Assembly (NCBI RefSeq): GCF_000428785.1
Contig: NZ_AUAP01000002.1
Coordinates: 186,001-250,000 of the forward strand
Direction: 5' to 3'
Origin: Conchiformibius kuhniae DSM 17694
GTDB taxonomy: Bacteria; Pseudomonadota; Gammaproteobacteria; Burkholderiales; Neisseriaceae
DNA: 64,000 nucleotides
Shown: positions 32,507 through 40,856 of the stretch, piece after piece
Numbering within the stretch: the first letter of the stretch is position 1
Layout: the number at the start of each line of letters is the position of its first letter
Made by a program: the position numbers and the translations under genes
The notes under the pieces: model-generated
The model's input: the letters and a program-made list of their open reading frames with translations, nothing else
Told to the model about the DNA's origin: nothing
The model's database searches: none

Positions 32507-34609
32507 GCCGCGTTTCACCGAACGCACCTGTTTTACTTTCGCCAGCGCGTCCGTCAGCTTGTGCAAGCCCGCCAAATCCGCCACCCGCACGTGGAAACGG
32601 AACACCATCATGCCCGTGTCGTCCGCTTCCGCCACCGTGTCCAGCGCGTTGATGTTGCCGCCGTTTGCCGACACCGCCGAAGTCAGCGCCGCCAACAGGC
32701 CGTGCGCGTCCAAGCAGCTTACCGTCAAAGCCACATCGTAGCCGTGTTCGGAACGTCCTTGCCACACGGCTTCCACACGCTGTTCGGGCGCGGCCTGCAA
32801 CAACTGCGGGCAATGCTCGCGATGCACGGTAAAGCCATGCCCCGCGCTGCGTACCGCGCCGACCGCGTCGCCCGCCACCGGATGGCAGCACGTGCCGAGC
32901 AACACCCCTGCGGCTGCCGCGTCCACCCGATACGGCACGGCGTCCGCCCAATCGTTTGCCTGCACGCCGTGTTGGCGTGCCAAGCGGCGCACCGCTTCTT
33001 GCACCGGCAATTCGCCACTGCCGATGCGCAACAGCGATTCCTCATCAAGCTCCGGCACGGGCTGCTGCCCCACCATCGCCGCCCACGCCTGTTGCAGCAG
33101 CGTTTGCCCCAACCGCACCGTATTGCTGCGGCTGCGGCGTTTCAAATACTGCTTGATGGCGGCTGCGGCGCGCCCCGTAACCACCCAATCCAGCCACTGC
33201 GCTTTCGGCTGCACCTGCTGCGAACGCACGATTTCCACTTGGTCGCCGTTGTGCAAACACGTTCGCAACGGACAAACCTTTTTATTGATTTTCACCACCG
33301 CACAACTGTTGCCCACATCGGTGTGAATCGCATATGCAAAATCCAAAGCCGTTGCCCCGCGCGGCAGCGTGATGATTTCCCCCTGCGGCGTGTACACATA
33401 CACCTCGTTGCCCGCCAAATCGCTTTTCACGTTTTGCAAAAACTCCGCCGCATCGCCCTCGCTGCGCTCCTGCAATTCCAAAATGTCCGACAACCAACGT
33501 TTGGTGTGCGCCCAAGTGTCTTCGCTGTCCAGCACCGCCGCAATCCCGCTTTCCGCAATCGAATGCATTTGGCGGGTGCGGATTTGCACCTCGATGGGCA
33601 AACCGCTCGGGCCTTTCAAAGTGGTGTGCAGGCTCTGATAGCTGTTGCTTTTCGGAATGGCGATGTGGTCTTTGAAACGGCGCAAGTCCGGACGGTAGAG
33701 CATGTGCATCACCCCCAACGCCGTATAACAATCCAAATTACTGTCCACCAACACCCGAATACTGTAAATATCAAACACCTCCTTAAAATGCAGTTTTCGC
33801 CGCTTCATCTTCTCATAAATGCTGTACACATGCTTCTCGCGCCCGTCCAATTCCGCCGCAATACCGTGTTCCGCCAAACCCGCCGCAAACTTTTCCACCA
33901 CCGTATCAATCACATGACCGTATTGCTGACGGAACGTTACCATCGCCTTTTCCAAAGCACGGAAACGCTCCGGATACAGATTGGCAAACGCCAAATCCTG
34001 CATTTCCCGATACACGCTGTTCAGCCCCAAACGGTGGGCGATGGGCGCGTGGATTTCCAGCGTTTCCCGCGACGTGCTGCGGCGTTTTTCCACCTTGCCC
34101 ACCCCGCCGAGCGTCCGCATATTGTGCAAACGGTCTGCCAGCTTGACCATAATCACGCGCACGTCTTTGGTCATCGCCATCGCCAGCTTGCGGAAACTTT
34201 CCGCTTGGTGTTGGGCTTTGTCGGAATACTCGAACTTGTCGAGCTTGGACACACCGTCCACCAAATCGGTAATCACCGTGCCGAAACGGTTGGCCATCTG
34301 CATGTAATCAACGTCTGTATCTTCCAGCACGTCGTGCATCAAACCCGCACACAGGGTTTCGATGTCCATGCCCCATTTTGCCAGCTCCGCACTGACGGCA
34401 ATGGGGTGGGTGATGTAAGGCTCGCCGCTTTTGCGCGTTTGCCCGTCGTGGGCGCGGAAGGCGAAGGCACAGGCGCGTTCGAGCAGTGCCAAAGCTTCCG
34501 TGTCCAGATAGTGTCCGGCAATGCCGAACAAGATGGCGCGTGCGGGCGCGGTGTATTCCGCATCGTAGGGCGCGGTGGGGGCGGGGGCGGGTGTCGGACG
34601 AATCTTCAT
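32504..34609 (-). CDS. spoT: Bifunctional (p)ppGpp synthetase/hydrolase SpoT
   Basis: Makes and degrades the stringent-response alarmone. 701 aa. The HD hydrolase domain is intact (H54, HD at 92-93, ED at 96-97: LMHDVLEDTD), so this is SpoT/Rel rather than RelA. The synthetase domain follows (REKHVYSIYEKM, SNSYQSLHTTLKGP, VEVQIRT), then TGS (YVYTPQGEIITLP), a helical/zinc-finger region and a C-terminal ACT domain. The position after gmk and rpoZ matches E. coli. The stop is TAG, formed at the repeat border; a terminator and another repeat separate it from rpoZ. Confidence 0.94.
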   Translation of the reverse strand: MKIRPTPAPAPTAPYDAEYTAPARAILFGIAGHYLDTEALALLERACAFAFRAHDGQTRKSGEPYITHPIAVSAELAKWGMDIETLCAGLMHDVLEDTDVDYMQMANRFGTVITDLVDGVSKLDKFEYSDKAQHQAESFRKLAMAMTKDVRVIMVKLADRLHNMRTLGGVGKVEKRRSTSRETLEIHAPIAHRLGLNSVYREMQDLAFANLYPERFRALEKAMVTFRQQYGHVIDTVVEKFAAGLAEHGIAAELDGREKHVYSIYEKMKRRKLHFKEVFDIYSIRVLVDSNLDCYTALGVMHMLYRPDLRRFKDHIAIPKSNSYQSLHTTLKGPSGLPIEVQIRTRQMHSIAESGIAAVLDSEDTWAHTKRWLSDILELQERSEGDAAEFLQNVKSDLAGNEVYVYTPQGEIITLPRGATALDFAYAIHTDVGNSCAVVKINKKVCPLRTCLHNGDQVEIVRSQQVQPKAQWLDWVVTGRAAAAIKQYLKRRSRSNTVRLGQTLLQQAWAAMVGQQPVPELDEESLLRIGSGELPVQEAVRRLARQHGVQANDWADAVPYRVDAAAAGVLLGTCCHPVAGDAVGAVRSAGHGFTVHREHCPQLLQAAPEQRVEAVWQGRSEHGYDVALTVSCLDAHGLLAALTSAVSANGGNINALDTVAEADDTGMMVFRFHVRVADLAGLHKLTDALAKVKQVRSVKRG

Positions 34610-34658
34610 GACAAACTCCTAAAAATACAGGTTCAAACAAAAAACTTCCGGCAGCATC

Positions 34659-34756
34659 GGGCGCGTCATCAATTGCCCGGCATCGCGGTTGTTCAAGCAA
34701 AAATCCGCGCAAGGTTGAACACTTTGCAAGGATTTTCAACAATGATGATGCACCCC
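34659..34756. repeat. Short TA-flanked element with the alternative core
   Basis: Ends GGGCGCGTCATCA and TGATGATGCACCC enclose 98 bp with no dRS3. On the minus strand the core reads TTGAAAATCCTTGCAAAG then TGTTCAACCTTG, matching the 28458 element. It sits between rpoZ and spoT, within what is usually one operon. Confidence 0.7.
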
Positions 34757-34761
34757 GGACA

Positions 34762-34795
34762 CAAAAAACGGCATCGCCTCAAAGCGGTGCCGTTG
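34762..34795 (-). terminator. Terminator after rpoZ
   Basis: On the minus strand AACGGCACCGC pairs with GCGATGCCGTT (one mismatch), followed by TTTTTTGT. It lies 20 bp after rpoZ and would separate gmk-rpoZ from spoT. Confidence 0.75.
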
Positions 34796-34813
34796 GTCAA
34801 ATGCCGTTTCGGA

Positions 34814-35020
34814 TTATCGGTTGCGCGATAAGATTTCCGTGCCGATTTGTCCGGCAGCAATTTCGCGCAAAGCGGTAACGGTGGCTTTATCGTGTCGCAC
34901 ATCGTCCACCAAAGGCATGGAGCCGTTTTCCAACTGGCGGGCGCGGCGGGCGGCAGCAAGGGTGAGGTCAAAATGGTTGGAGATTTTGCCGATGCAGTCT
35001 TCAACAGTAATACGTGCCAT
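34814..35020 (-). CDS. rpoZ: RNA polymerase omega subunit
   Basis: Assembly factor of RNA polymerase, wrapping the C-terminus of beta-prime. 68 aa with the typical MARITVEDCIGKISNHFDL start and AARRARQLENG helix. Between gmk and spoT as in many Proteobacteria. Confidence 0.95.
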   Translation of the reverse strand: MARITVEDCIGKISNHFDLTLAAARRARQLENGSMPLVDDVRHDKATVTALREIAAGQIGTEILSRNR

Positions 35021-35097
35021 AATGTGCTTTCCAATATTATTGATTTTTCTGAAATTTCCGCTTTGCGGACGTGCGTTAAAGGTTCTTAACCCCGATT

Positions 35098-35718
35098 TTA
35101 ATGATTTTGCAGAATTTTTTCAATGGTTGTGCGCTGTTGTTTTTGGCTGAAGCGGTGCGCTTTGAAAATGTGCAGCAAATCGGCTTCGGCGGTGTCCAAG
35201 TCGTGATTTTCTACTACGAAATCGAAAATGAAGGCTTGTTGGATTTCCTGCTCTGCCTGCAGCAGGCGGCGGGCGATGACTTCGGGGCTGTCGCTGTCGC
35301 GCCCGCGCAGGCGCTCGCCCAGCACCGCCAGTGAGGGCGGCAGCAGGAAGATGCTCACCGCATCGGGCAGCAGGCGGCGGACTTGTTCCGCGCCCTGTAT
35401 GTCGATTTCCAAAATCACGTCAAAGCCCTGATTGCACAAGTCTTCCACGCCCGCCATGCCCGTGCCGTAGTAATGTCCGAACACTTCGGCGTGTTCCAAA
35501 AACGCGCCTTGTCCCACCAATTCCATAAATTGTTGTTTGGAAACGAAATGGTAGTGTGTGCCATCGGATTCGCCCGCGCGCGGGTCGCGGGTGGTGTGCG
35601 ATACGGATACGCGGATGCGGTTGTCGGGGTTGGCGCACAGGCGCGACACCAGTGTGGTTTTGCCGGTGCCGGAGGCGGCGGAGATGATGAAAACATTGCC
35701 TTTTTTGGGGTGTGTCAT
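35098..35718 (-). CDS. gmk: Guanylate kinase
   Basis: Phosphorylates GMP to GDP. 206 aa. The P-loop ASGTGKTT lies at residues 15-22, and the GMP-binding part includes SVSHTTRDPRAGESDGTHYHF, trimmed. First gene of the gmk-rpoZ(-spoT) group. The gap to rpoZ is 77 bp. Confidence 0.95.
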   Translation of the reverse strand: MTHPKKGNVFIISAASGTGKTTLVSRLCANPDNRIRVSVSHTTRDPRAGESDGTHYHFVSKQQFMELVGQGAFLEHAEVFGHYYGTGMAGVEDLCNQGFDVILEIDIQGAEQVRRLLPDAVSIFLLPPSLAVLGERLRGRDSDSPEVIARRLLQAEQEIQQAFIFDFVVENHDLDTAEADLLHIFKAHRFSQKQQRTTIEKILQNH

Positions 35719-35797
35719 GAGCGTGCTTTCGCAAAATCAGATGGGAAAACGCTGCGATTGTACGCTGCGGGGCGCGGCTTTTCAACCGCTCTGCGGA

Positions 35798-36223
35798 CTA
35801 TTGTTGTGTTTGAAAATCCGCTTGATAGCGTTTGCCGTCTACCGTCCATTCGGCAATCCAGTCGTGCCGCGACAGGCTGCACACGGGCAGCCGCAGTGTG
35901 TCGTTGCGCCAGATGCCGTTCGGGTCGCGGTGCAAATCAAAGCGGTTGAAGCCCATGTCCATGCCGCGCATGGCAAACGACAGCGACACCGATTGCGTGT
36001 GCGGCGGCAGCCCCGACACCGTTGCCGCAAACGGGCGGTGCGGGTCTGCACCCGTCAGGCGCAGGTGTGCCGTGCCGTCAAAGCGGCAACCTTCGGCAGC
36101 AGGATTGCAGGGCAGGGCATGCACGGTGCTTTGTTTGCCTTGCCACCACAGCAGCAACAGGATTTTGACCGCCGCAAACAGCAGCAGCAAAACGGCAAGG
36201 GTGATTTTTTGGGCGGGTTTCAT
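35798..36223 (-). CDS. Uncharacterised periplasmic protein with an N-terminal membrane anchor
   Basis: 141 aa from the ATG at 36223, which has AAAAGGAA upstream. One hydrophobic segment (residues 7-24, ITLAVLLLLFAAVKILLLLW trimmed) is followed by a small beta-rich domain with two Cys (HALPCNPAAEGC) and a third in LPVCSLSRHDW. The MRGMDMGFNRF and W-rich C-terminus recall FixH/YtkA-like sandwich domains, but this is a weak resemblance. I do not assign a function. The stop is TAG and is not at a repeat. Confidence 0.6.
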   Translation of the reverse strand: MKPAQKITLAVLLLLFAAVKILLLLWWQGKQSTVHALPCNPAAEGCRFDGTAHLRLTGADPHRPFAATVSGLPPHTQSVSLSFAMRGMDMGFNRFDLHRDPNGIWRNDTLRLPVCSLSRHDWIAEWTVDGKRYQADFQTQQ

Positions 36224-36255
36224 TGTGTTCCTTTTCTGTTTGCCCCGTTTGCATC

Positions 36256-36451
36256 GGGGCGTGTCATCAATTAATCGAAAAAACACGGCACCGTTATTTC
36301 CGCGCAGGCGGGAATCCTAAATAAATTTCAAAAAGTATTGATAAAACATCGCTTCACAAACATCGGGCAGTGGATTCCCGCCTGCGCGGGAATGACGGCG
36401 TTTTTATATTATGCTGATTTATAGCAGAAAAATTTGATTGATGATACGCGC
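36256..36451. repeat. TA-flanked dRS3 element, full but diverged ends
   Basis: Left end GGGCGTGTCATCA; right end TTGATGATACGCG. It has two inverted dRS3 palindromes, the first with one change (ATTTCC). 'a' flank left, 'b' flank right. The remaining 250 bp up to cysK show no gene I can support. Confidence 0.75.
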
Positions 36452-36705
36452 TGGGGCAAGACATCGGGCTGTACCTGATGCGCCTTCCTGCGGGTTGCCA
36501 CGCCGGTATAAGGGGCATGACGGGGCGGAAGCGGACTATAACGGCTTTTGGGCGCGGGCGGAAGTGCTTGGCGTGCGGAACGGTGCGTTTGACGGCACGC
36601 GATATAACCGCCGCGCCTTTGCCAAAGCACGGCAAATTCTTTCCGTTTGGCGGCATAATCGGGTAAGATACCGCCGTTTATCCACCGCAAACAGGAAACC
36701 GCAAC

Positions 36706-37638
36706 ATGAACATCGCCCGCGACATCACCCAACTGATTGGCAACACCCCGCTCGTGCAACTGAACCGCTTAAGCGAAGGCCTGCCCGCCCGCGTGGTGGC
36801 GAAGTTGGAGTTTTTCAATCCCGGCAACAGCGTCAAAGACCGCATCGCCGCCGCCATGATTGAAGCCGCCGAGCAAGCCGGCAAAATCAAGCCCGACACC
36901 GTCATCGTTGAGCCGACAAGCGGCAACACCGGCATCGGCTTGGCGATGGTGTGCGCCGCCAAAGGTTACAAACTGGTCATCACCATGCCCGAAAGCATGA
37001 GCCAAGAACGCCGCATGCTGCTTCGCGCCTTCGGTGCGGAACTGGTGCTGACCCCCGCCGCCGAAGGCATGGGCGGCGCGATTGCCAAAGCGCAGGAACT
37101 CGCCGATGCCGACCCCGACCGCTATTTTATGCCGCAACAGTTTGAAAACGCCGCCAATCCCGAAGTACACCGCCGCACCACCGCCGAAGAAATCTGGCGC
37201 GATACCGATGGCGCGGTAGACATTTTTGTCGGCGGCGTCGGCACGGGCGGCACGGTAACCGGCGTGGGCGAAGTGCTGAAAGCCAAAAAAGACGGCGTAC
37301 AGGTGTTTGCCGTTGAGCCGGACGCTTCGCCCGTGTTGAGCGGCGGCGCGAAAGGCCCGCACCCCATTCAAGGCATCGGCGCGGGCTTTGTGCCGAAAAA
37401 CCTGAACACCGGGATTTATGACGGCGTGATTCGCGTCTCCAACGATGCCGCTTTTGAAACCGCCCGCGCATTGGCACAAAAAGAAGGCATTTTGGGCGGC
37501 ATTTCATCGGGCGCGGCGGTGTGGAGTGCGCTCCAGCTCGCCGCCAAACCGGAAAACGCGGGCAAGCTGATTGTGGTGCTGCTGCCGTCTTACGGCGAGC
37601 GTTATTTGTCCACCCCCCTGTTTGCCGATTTGGCATAA
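36706..37638 (+). CDS. cysK: Cysteine synthase A (O-acetylserine sulfhydrylase)
   Basis: PLP enzyme joining sulfide to O-acetylserine to make cysteine. 310 aa. The PLP lysine is K44 in NPGNSVKDRIA; the phosphate loop GVGTGGTVTG and the substrate loop TSGNTGIGLA are present. CysM is the alternative, but length and the PTSGNTG context favour CysK. ACAGGAAACC precedes the ATG. A terminator follows at 37656. Confidence 0.93.
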   Translation: MNIARDITQLIGNTPLVQLNRLSEGLPARVVAKLEFFNPGNSVKDRIAAAMIEAAEQAGKIKPDTVIVEPTSGNTGIGLAMVCAAKGYKLVITMPESMSQERRMLLRAFGAELVLTPAAEGMGGAIAKAQELADADPDRYFMPQQFENAANPEVHRRTTAEEIWRDTDGAVDIFVGGVGTGGTVTGVGEVLKAKKDGVQVFAVEPDASPVLSGGAKGPHPIQGIGAGFVPKNLNTGIYDGVIRVSNDAAFETARALAQKEGILGGISSGAAVWSALQLAAKPENAGKLIVVLLPSYGERYLSTPLFADLA

Positions 37639-37655
37639 GCCCACCCGCCCCATCA

Positions 37656-37686
37656 AACCGCCCGACCCCGTGTCGTGCGGTTTTTT
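37656..37686 (+). terminator. Terminator after cysK
   Basis: AACCGC-C-CGAC pairs with GTCG-T-GCGGTT and is followed by TTTT. An extended -10 (TGCTACAAT, 37686-37694) for panD overlaps its end. Confidence 0.7.
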
Positions 37687-37719
37687 GCTACAATGGTGGG
37701 TTTTACGCAGGCAAACACC

Positions 37720-38103
37720 ATGTTCCGTACCCTTTTAGGCGGCAAAATCCACCGCGCCACCGTTACCCAAGCCGATTTGAACTATGTCGGCAGCATCACC
37801 GTTGATTTGGACTTGCTGGACGCGGCGGGGATTTTGGTCAACGAAAAAGTGCAAATCGTCAATAACAACAACGGCGCACGTTTGGAAACCTACACCATCG
37901 CGGGCGAGCGCGGAAGCGGCATCATCTGCCTGAACGGTGCGGCGGCGCGGCTGGTGCAGGCAGGCGACGTGGTGATTATCATGTCGTATGTGATGCTGTC
38001 GGAGCCGGAAATCGCCGCACACCAGCCGAAAGTGGTTCTCGTGGACGGGCAGAACAAAATCCGCGAAGTTTTGCATTACGAACCGGCGAATACGGTGCTA
38101 TGA
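37720..38103 (+). CDS. panD: Aspartate 1-decarboxylase
   Basis: Makes beta-alanine for pantothenate. 127 aa, pyruvoyl enzyme. The self-cleavage site is Gly24-Ser25 (NYVGSITVD), as in the family. The ATG at 37720 (MFRTLLGGKIHRATVTQADL, trimmed) is the start that places the cleavage site correctly; the upstream 15 residues overlap the promoter. TrpE follows after a 47-bp gap. Confidence 0.93.
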   Translation: MFRTLLGGKIHRATVTQADLNYVGSITVDLDLLDAAGILVNEKVQIVNNNNGARLETYTIAGERGSGIICLNGAAARLVQAGDVVIIMSYVMLSEPEIAAHQPKVVLVDGQNKIREVLHYEPANTVL

Positions 38104-38113
38104 AATTGTTTTC

Positions 38114-38125
38114 AGGCTGCCTGAA
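38114..38125 (+). other. DNA uptake sequence, perfect, within a palindrome
   Basis: TTCAGGCTGCCTGAA contains AGGCTGCCTGAA forward and the AGGCAGCCTGAA form in reverse. It lies between panD and trpE. A second palindrome of this kind is inside trpE (38564-38578). Confidence 0.75.
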
Positions 38126-38150
38126 AATCCAAAAATACAGTAGTCATACC

Positions 38151-39629
38151 ATGATTTCCAAACAAACCTATTTAGACCAAGCCGCACGGGGCTACAACCG
38201 CATTCCGCTTGTACAAGAGCTACTTGCCGATTTGGACACCCCGCTTTCCCTGTATCTCAAGCTCGCCAACCGCCCGTTCAGCTATCTGCTCGAATCGGTG
38301 GTGGGCGGCGAGCGTTTCGGACGCTATTCCTTTATCGGGCTGCCCTGCCACACTTATTTGAAAGTGTCCGGCACGCGCACCGAAGTGTACGAACAGCATC
38401 AACCCGTTGAAACCCACGAAGGCAATCCCCTGCCGTTTATTTCCGCCTACCACACCCGTTTCAAAACGCCCGACATTCCGCAACTGCCGCGTTTTACCGG
38501 CGGTTTGGTGGGCTATTTCGGCTACGAAAGCATTTATTATTTTGAACATTTGGCGCACCGTCTTTCAGGCAGCCTGAAAAACGACCCGCTTGAAACGCCC
38601 GACATTCTGCTGATGCTGTCGCAGGAATTGGCGGTGGTGGACAATTTGAGCGGCAAAATTTACCTGATTGTCTATGCCGACCCCGCCCGCGCAGACGGCT
38701 ACGAAACCGCCCGCGCCCGTTTGGAAGATTTGCGCGAACAACTGCGCCAAAGCGTGGCCATTCCGCTTTCTTTGGGCGGCGGCGGCGCGGTGCAGCCCGA
38801 ACACCTCACCGGCGAAGCGCGTTACAAAGATTATGTGCGCCGCGTGCGCGATTATATTCTGGACGGCGACTGTATGCAGGTCGTTCCCAGCCAGCGCATC
38901 AGCCTGCCGTTTGCCGAGCCGCCGCTTGCGCTCTACCGCGCCTTGCGCACGCTCAACCCGTCTCCCTATCTGTTTTACTACCATTTTGACGATTTTTACG
39001 TGGTCGGTTCGTCTCCCGAAATTTTGGTGCGGCGCGAGCGCGACAAAGTTATCGTCCGTCCGATTGCGGGAACGCGCCCGCGCGGTGCCACGCCCGAACA
39101 GGACGCGCAACACGCCGCCGAACTGCTTGCCGACCCGAAAGAAACCGCCGAACACGTGATGCTGATTGATTTGGGGCGCAACGATGTTGGGTGCATCAGC
39201 CAAACCGCTTCGGTGCGCGTAACCGACAAAATGGTGATTGAAAAATATTCGCATGTGATGCACATCGTGTCCAATGTGGAAGGGCGTTTGCGCGATGATG
39301 CGGACAATATGGACATTTTGGCGGCGACGTTTCCCGCCGGTACGCTGTCGGGTGCGCCGAAAGTCCGCGCTTTGGAAATCATTGAAGAACTTGAGCCGGA
39401 AAAACGCAATATTTACGGCGGCGCGGTGGGCGTGTGGGGCTTTAACAACGACATGGATTTGGCAATTGCGATTCGCACGGGCGTGATTAAAAACCAAACG
39501 CTGTATGTGCAAAGCGGCGGCGGGATTGTTGCCGATTCGGAAGAAGAAGCCGAGTGGCAGGAAACGCAAAACAAGGCGCGGGCGGTGCTGCGGGCTGCGC
39601 AGATGGTGAAAGACGGTTTGGACAACTAA
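38151..39629 (+). CDS. trpE: Anthranilate synthase component I
   Basis: Converts chorismate to anthranilate with glutamine-derived ammonia from TrpG. 492 aa. The tryptophan-binding LLES motif is intact (SYLLESVVGGE near residue 43), so feedback inhibition is expected. The chorismate-binding C-terminal domain is typical (PIAGTRPRGATPEQD, LIDLGRNDVG, GTLSGAPKVRALEII). TrpG is not adjacent. The upstream 17 in-frame residues have no ribosome site, so I chose 38151. Confidence 0.94.
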   Translation: MISKQTYLDQAARGYNRIPLVQELLADLDTPLSLYLKLANRPFSYLLESVVGGERFGRYSFIGLPCHTYLKVSGTRTEVYEQHQPVETHEGNPLPFISAYHTRFKTPDIPQLPRFTGGLVGYFGYESIYYFEHLAHRLSGSLKNDPLETPDILLMLSQELAVVDNLSGKIYLIVYADPARADGYETARARLEDLREQLRQSVAIPLSLGGGGAVQPEHLTGEARYKDYVRRVRDYILDGDCMQVVPSQRISLPFAEPPLALYRALRTLNPSPYLFYYHFDDFYVVGSSPEILVRRERDKVIVRPIAGTRPRGATPEQDAQHAAELLADPKETAEHVMLIDLGRNDVGCISQTASVRVTDKMVIEKYSHVMHIVSNVEGRLRDDADNMDILAATFPAGTLSGAPKVRALEIIEELEPEKRNIYGGAVGVWGFNNDMDLAIAIRTGVIKNQTLYVQSGGGIVADSEEEAEWQETQNKARAVLRAAQMVKDGLDN

Positions 39630-39635
39630 AGCGCG

Positions 39636-40610
39636 ATGAATCTGCACAAGCAATACCTTGACTGGGCAAAAACCGCCATGCACACCGAAGCCGAAGCCGT
39701 GCGCGAAGTCGCCGCGTCTTTAGATGGAAACTTTGTCCGCGCCGCCGGTGCGCTGCTGGCGTGCACGGGGCGCGTGATTGTCACCGGCATGGGCAAATCG
39801 GGACACATCGCCCGCAAAACCGCCGCCACCTTCGCCTCCACCGGCACGCCCGCGTTTTTCGTCCACCCCGCCGAAGCCGCGCACGGCGATTTGGGCATGG
39901 TGGCGGACGGCGACGTGGTGCTGGCATTGTCCAATTCGGGCGAAAGCGATGAAATTTTGTCCATCGTTCCCGCGCTGAAACGCAAAAACGTGGTGTTTAT
40001 CTGCATCACCGCCAAACCGCAATCCACAATGGCGCGTTACGCCGATATCCACATCACCGCCGCCGTATCGCAGGAAGCCTGCCCGCTCGGACTCGCGCCC
40101 ACGTCCAGCACCACGGCGGTGCTGGCATTGGGCGATGCGCTCGCCGTCGTGTTGTTGAAAGCGCGTTCGTTTACGCCGCAGGATTTCGCCTTGAGCCACC
40201 CCGCAGGCAGCTTGGGACGGCGTTTGCTGCTGACGGTGGCGGACATCATGCACACGGGCGACGATTTGCCCGCCGTGCGCGAACACACGCCTTTGAAAAA
40301 CGCGGTGGTGGTGATGAGCGGCAAAGGCTTGGGCATGGTGGCGGTAACGGACGGCGCGGGCTGTCTGAAAGGGGTTTTGACGGACGGCGATTTGCGCCGC
40401 CTGTTTGAACGTTGCGACCGCTTCGCCGCTTTGACGGTAAACGATGTGATGAGCGCACGCCCGACCGCCATCGCGCCCGATGGTTTGGCGGTGGAAGCGG
40501 TGAAACTGATGCGCGAAAAACGCATCAATTCCCTGCCCGTGTGCGATGCGGCGGGGAAAGTGGTCGGCGCGTTGAATATGCACGATTTGTTGAAAGCGCG
40601 GGTGGTTTAG
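39636..40610 (+). CDS. kdsD: Arabinose-5-phosphate isomerase
   Basis: Makes D-arabinose 5-phosphate for KDO, needed for lipooligosaccharide. 324 aa. An N-terminal SIS domain (TGMGKSGHIARKTAAT, ALSNSGESDEI) and two C-terminal CBS domains are present. It starts 6 bp after trpE. The stop is TAG at the left border of a repeat element. Confidence 0.93.
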   Translation: MNLHKQYLDWAKTAMHTEAEAVREVAASLDGNFVRAAGALLACTGRVIVTGMGKSGHIARKTAATFASTGTPAFFVHPAEAAHGDLGMVADGDVVLALSNSGESDEILSIVPALKRKNVVFICITAKPQSTMARYADIHITAAVSQEACPLGLAPTSSTTAVLALGDALAVVLLKARSFTPQDFALSHPAGSLGRRLLLTVADIMHTGDDLPAVREHTPLKNAVVVMSGKGLGMVAVTDGAGCLKGVLTDGDLRRLFERCDRFAALTVNDVMSARPTAIAPDGLAVEAVKLMREKRINSLPVCDAAGKVVGALNMHDLLKARVV

Positions 40611-40800
40611 CGCGTCATCATTTAGATTTGTATTTAAAAACAGTTTAATACAGAAATACCGTCATTCCCGCGAATGTGGGAATCCACTGCACGATGACCT
40701 GCAAACAATGTTTTTCAAGGTTTGCCGGAATGTGTTGTTGGATTCCCGCCTACGCGGGAATGACGGTACAGAGCTTTATCGGTCAATTGATGACACGCTC
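40608..40800. repeat. TA-flanked dRS3 element after kdsD
   Basis: TAG of kdsD is joined to CGCGTCATCA (two bases shorter than the consensus end); right end TTGATGACACGCTC. Two inverted dRS3 palindromes; 'b' flank left, 'a' flank right. Confidence 0.8.
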
Positions 40801-40810
40801 GGTTTGGACA

Positions 40811-40843
40811 CAAAAACGGGCTGCCCGAAAACAGCGCAGCCCG
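40811..40843 (-). terminator. Terminator after glpQ
   Basis: On the minus strand CGGGCTGC pairs with GCAGCCCG, followed by TTTTTG. It lies 14 bp after the glpQ stop. Confidence 0.8.
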
Positions 40844-40856
40844 ATGGTTTGATTGA

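Noticed and set aside
36452..36705. A small gene between the repeat and cysK
   Set aside because: Short open frames exist on both strands but lack ribosome sites and recognisable content. I see nothing I can support there.
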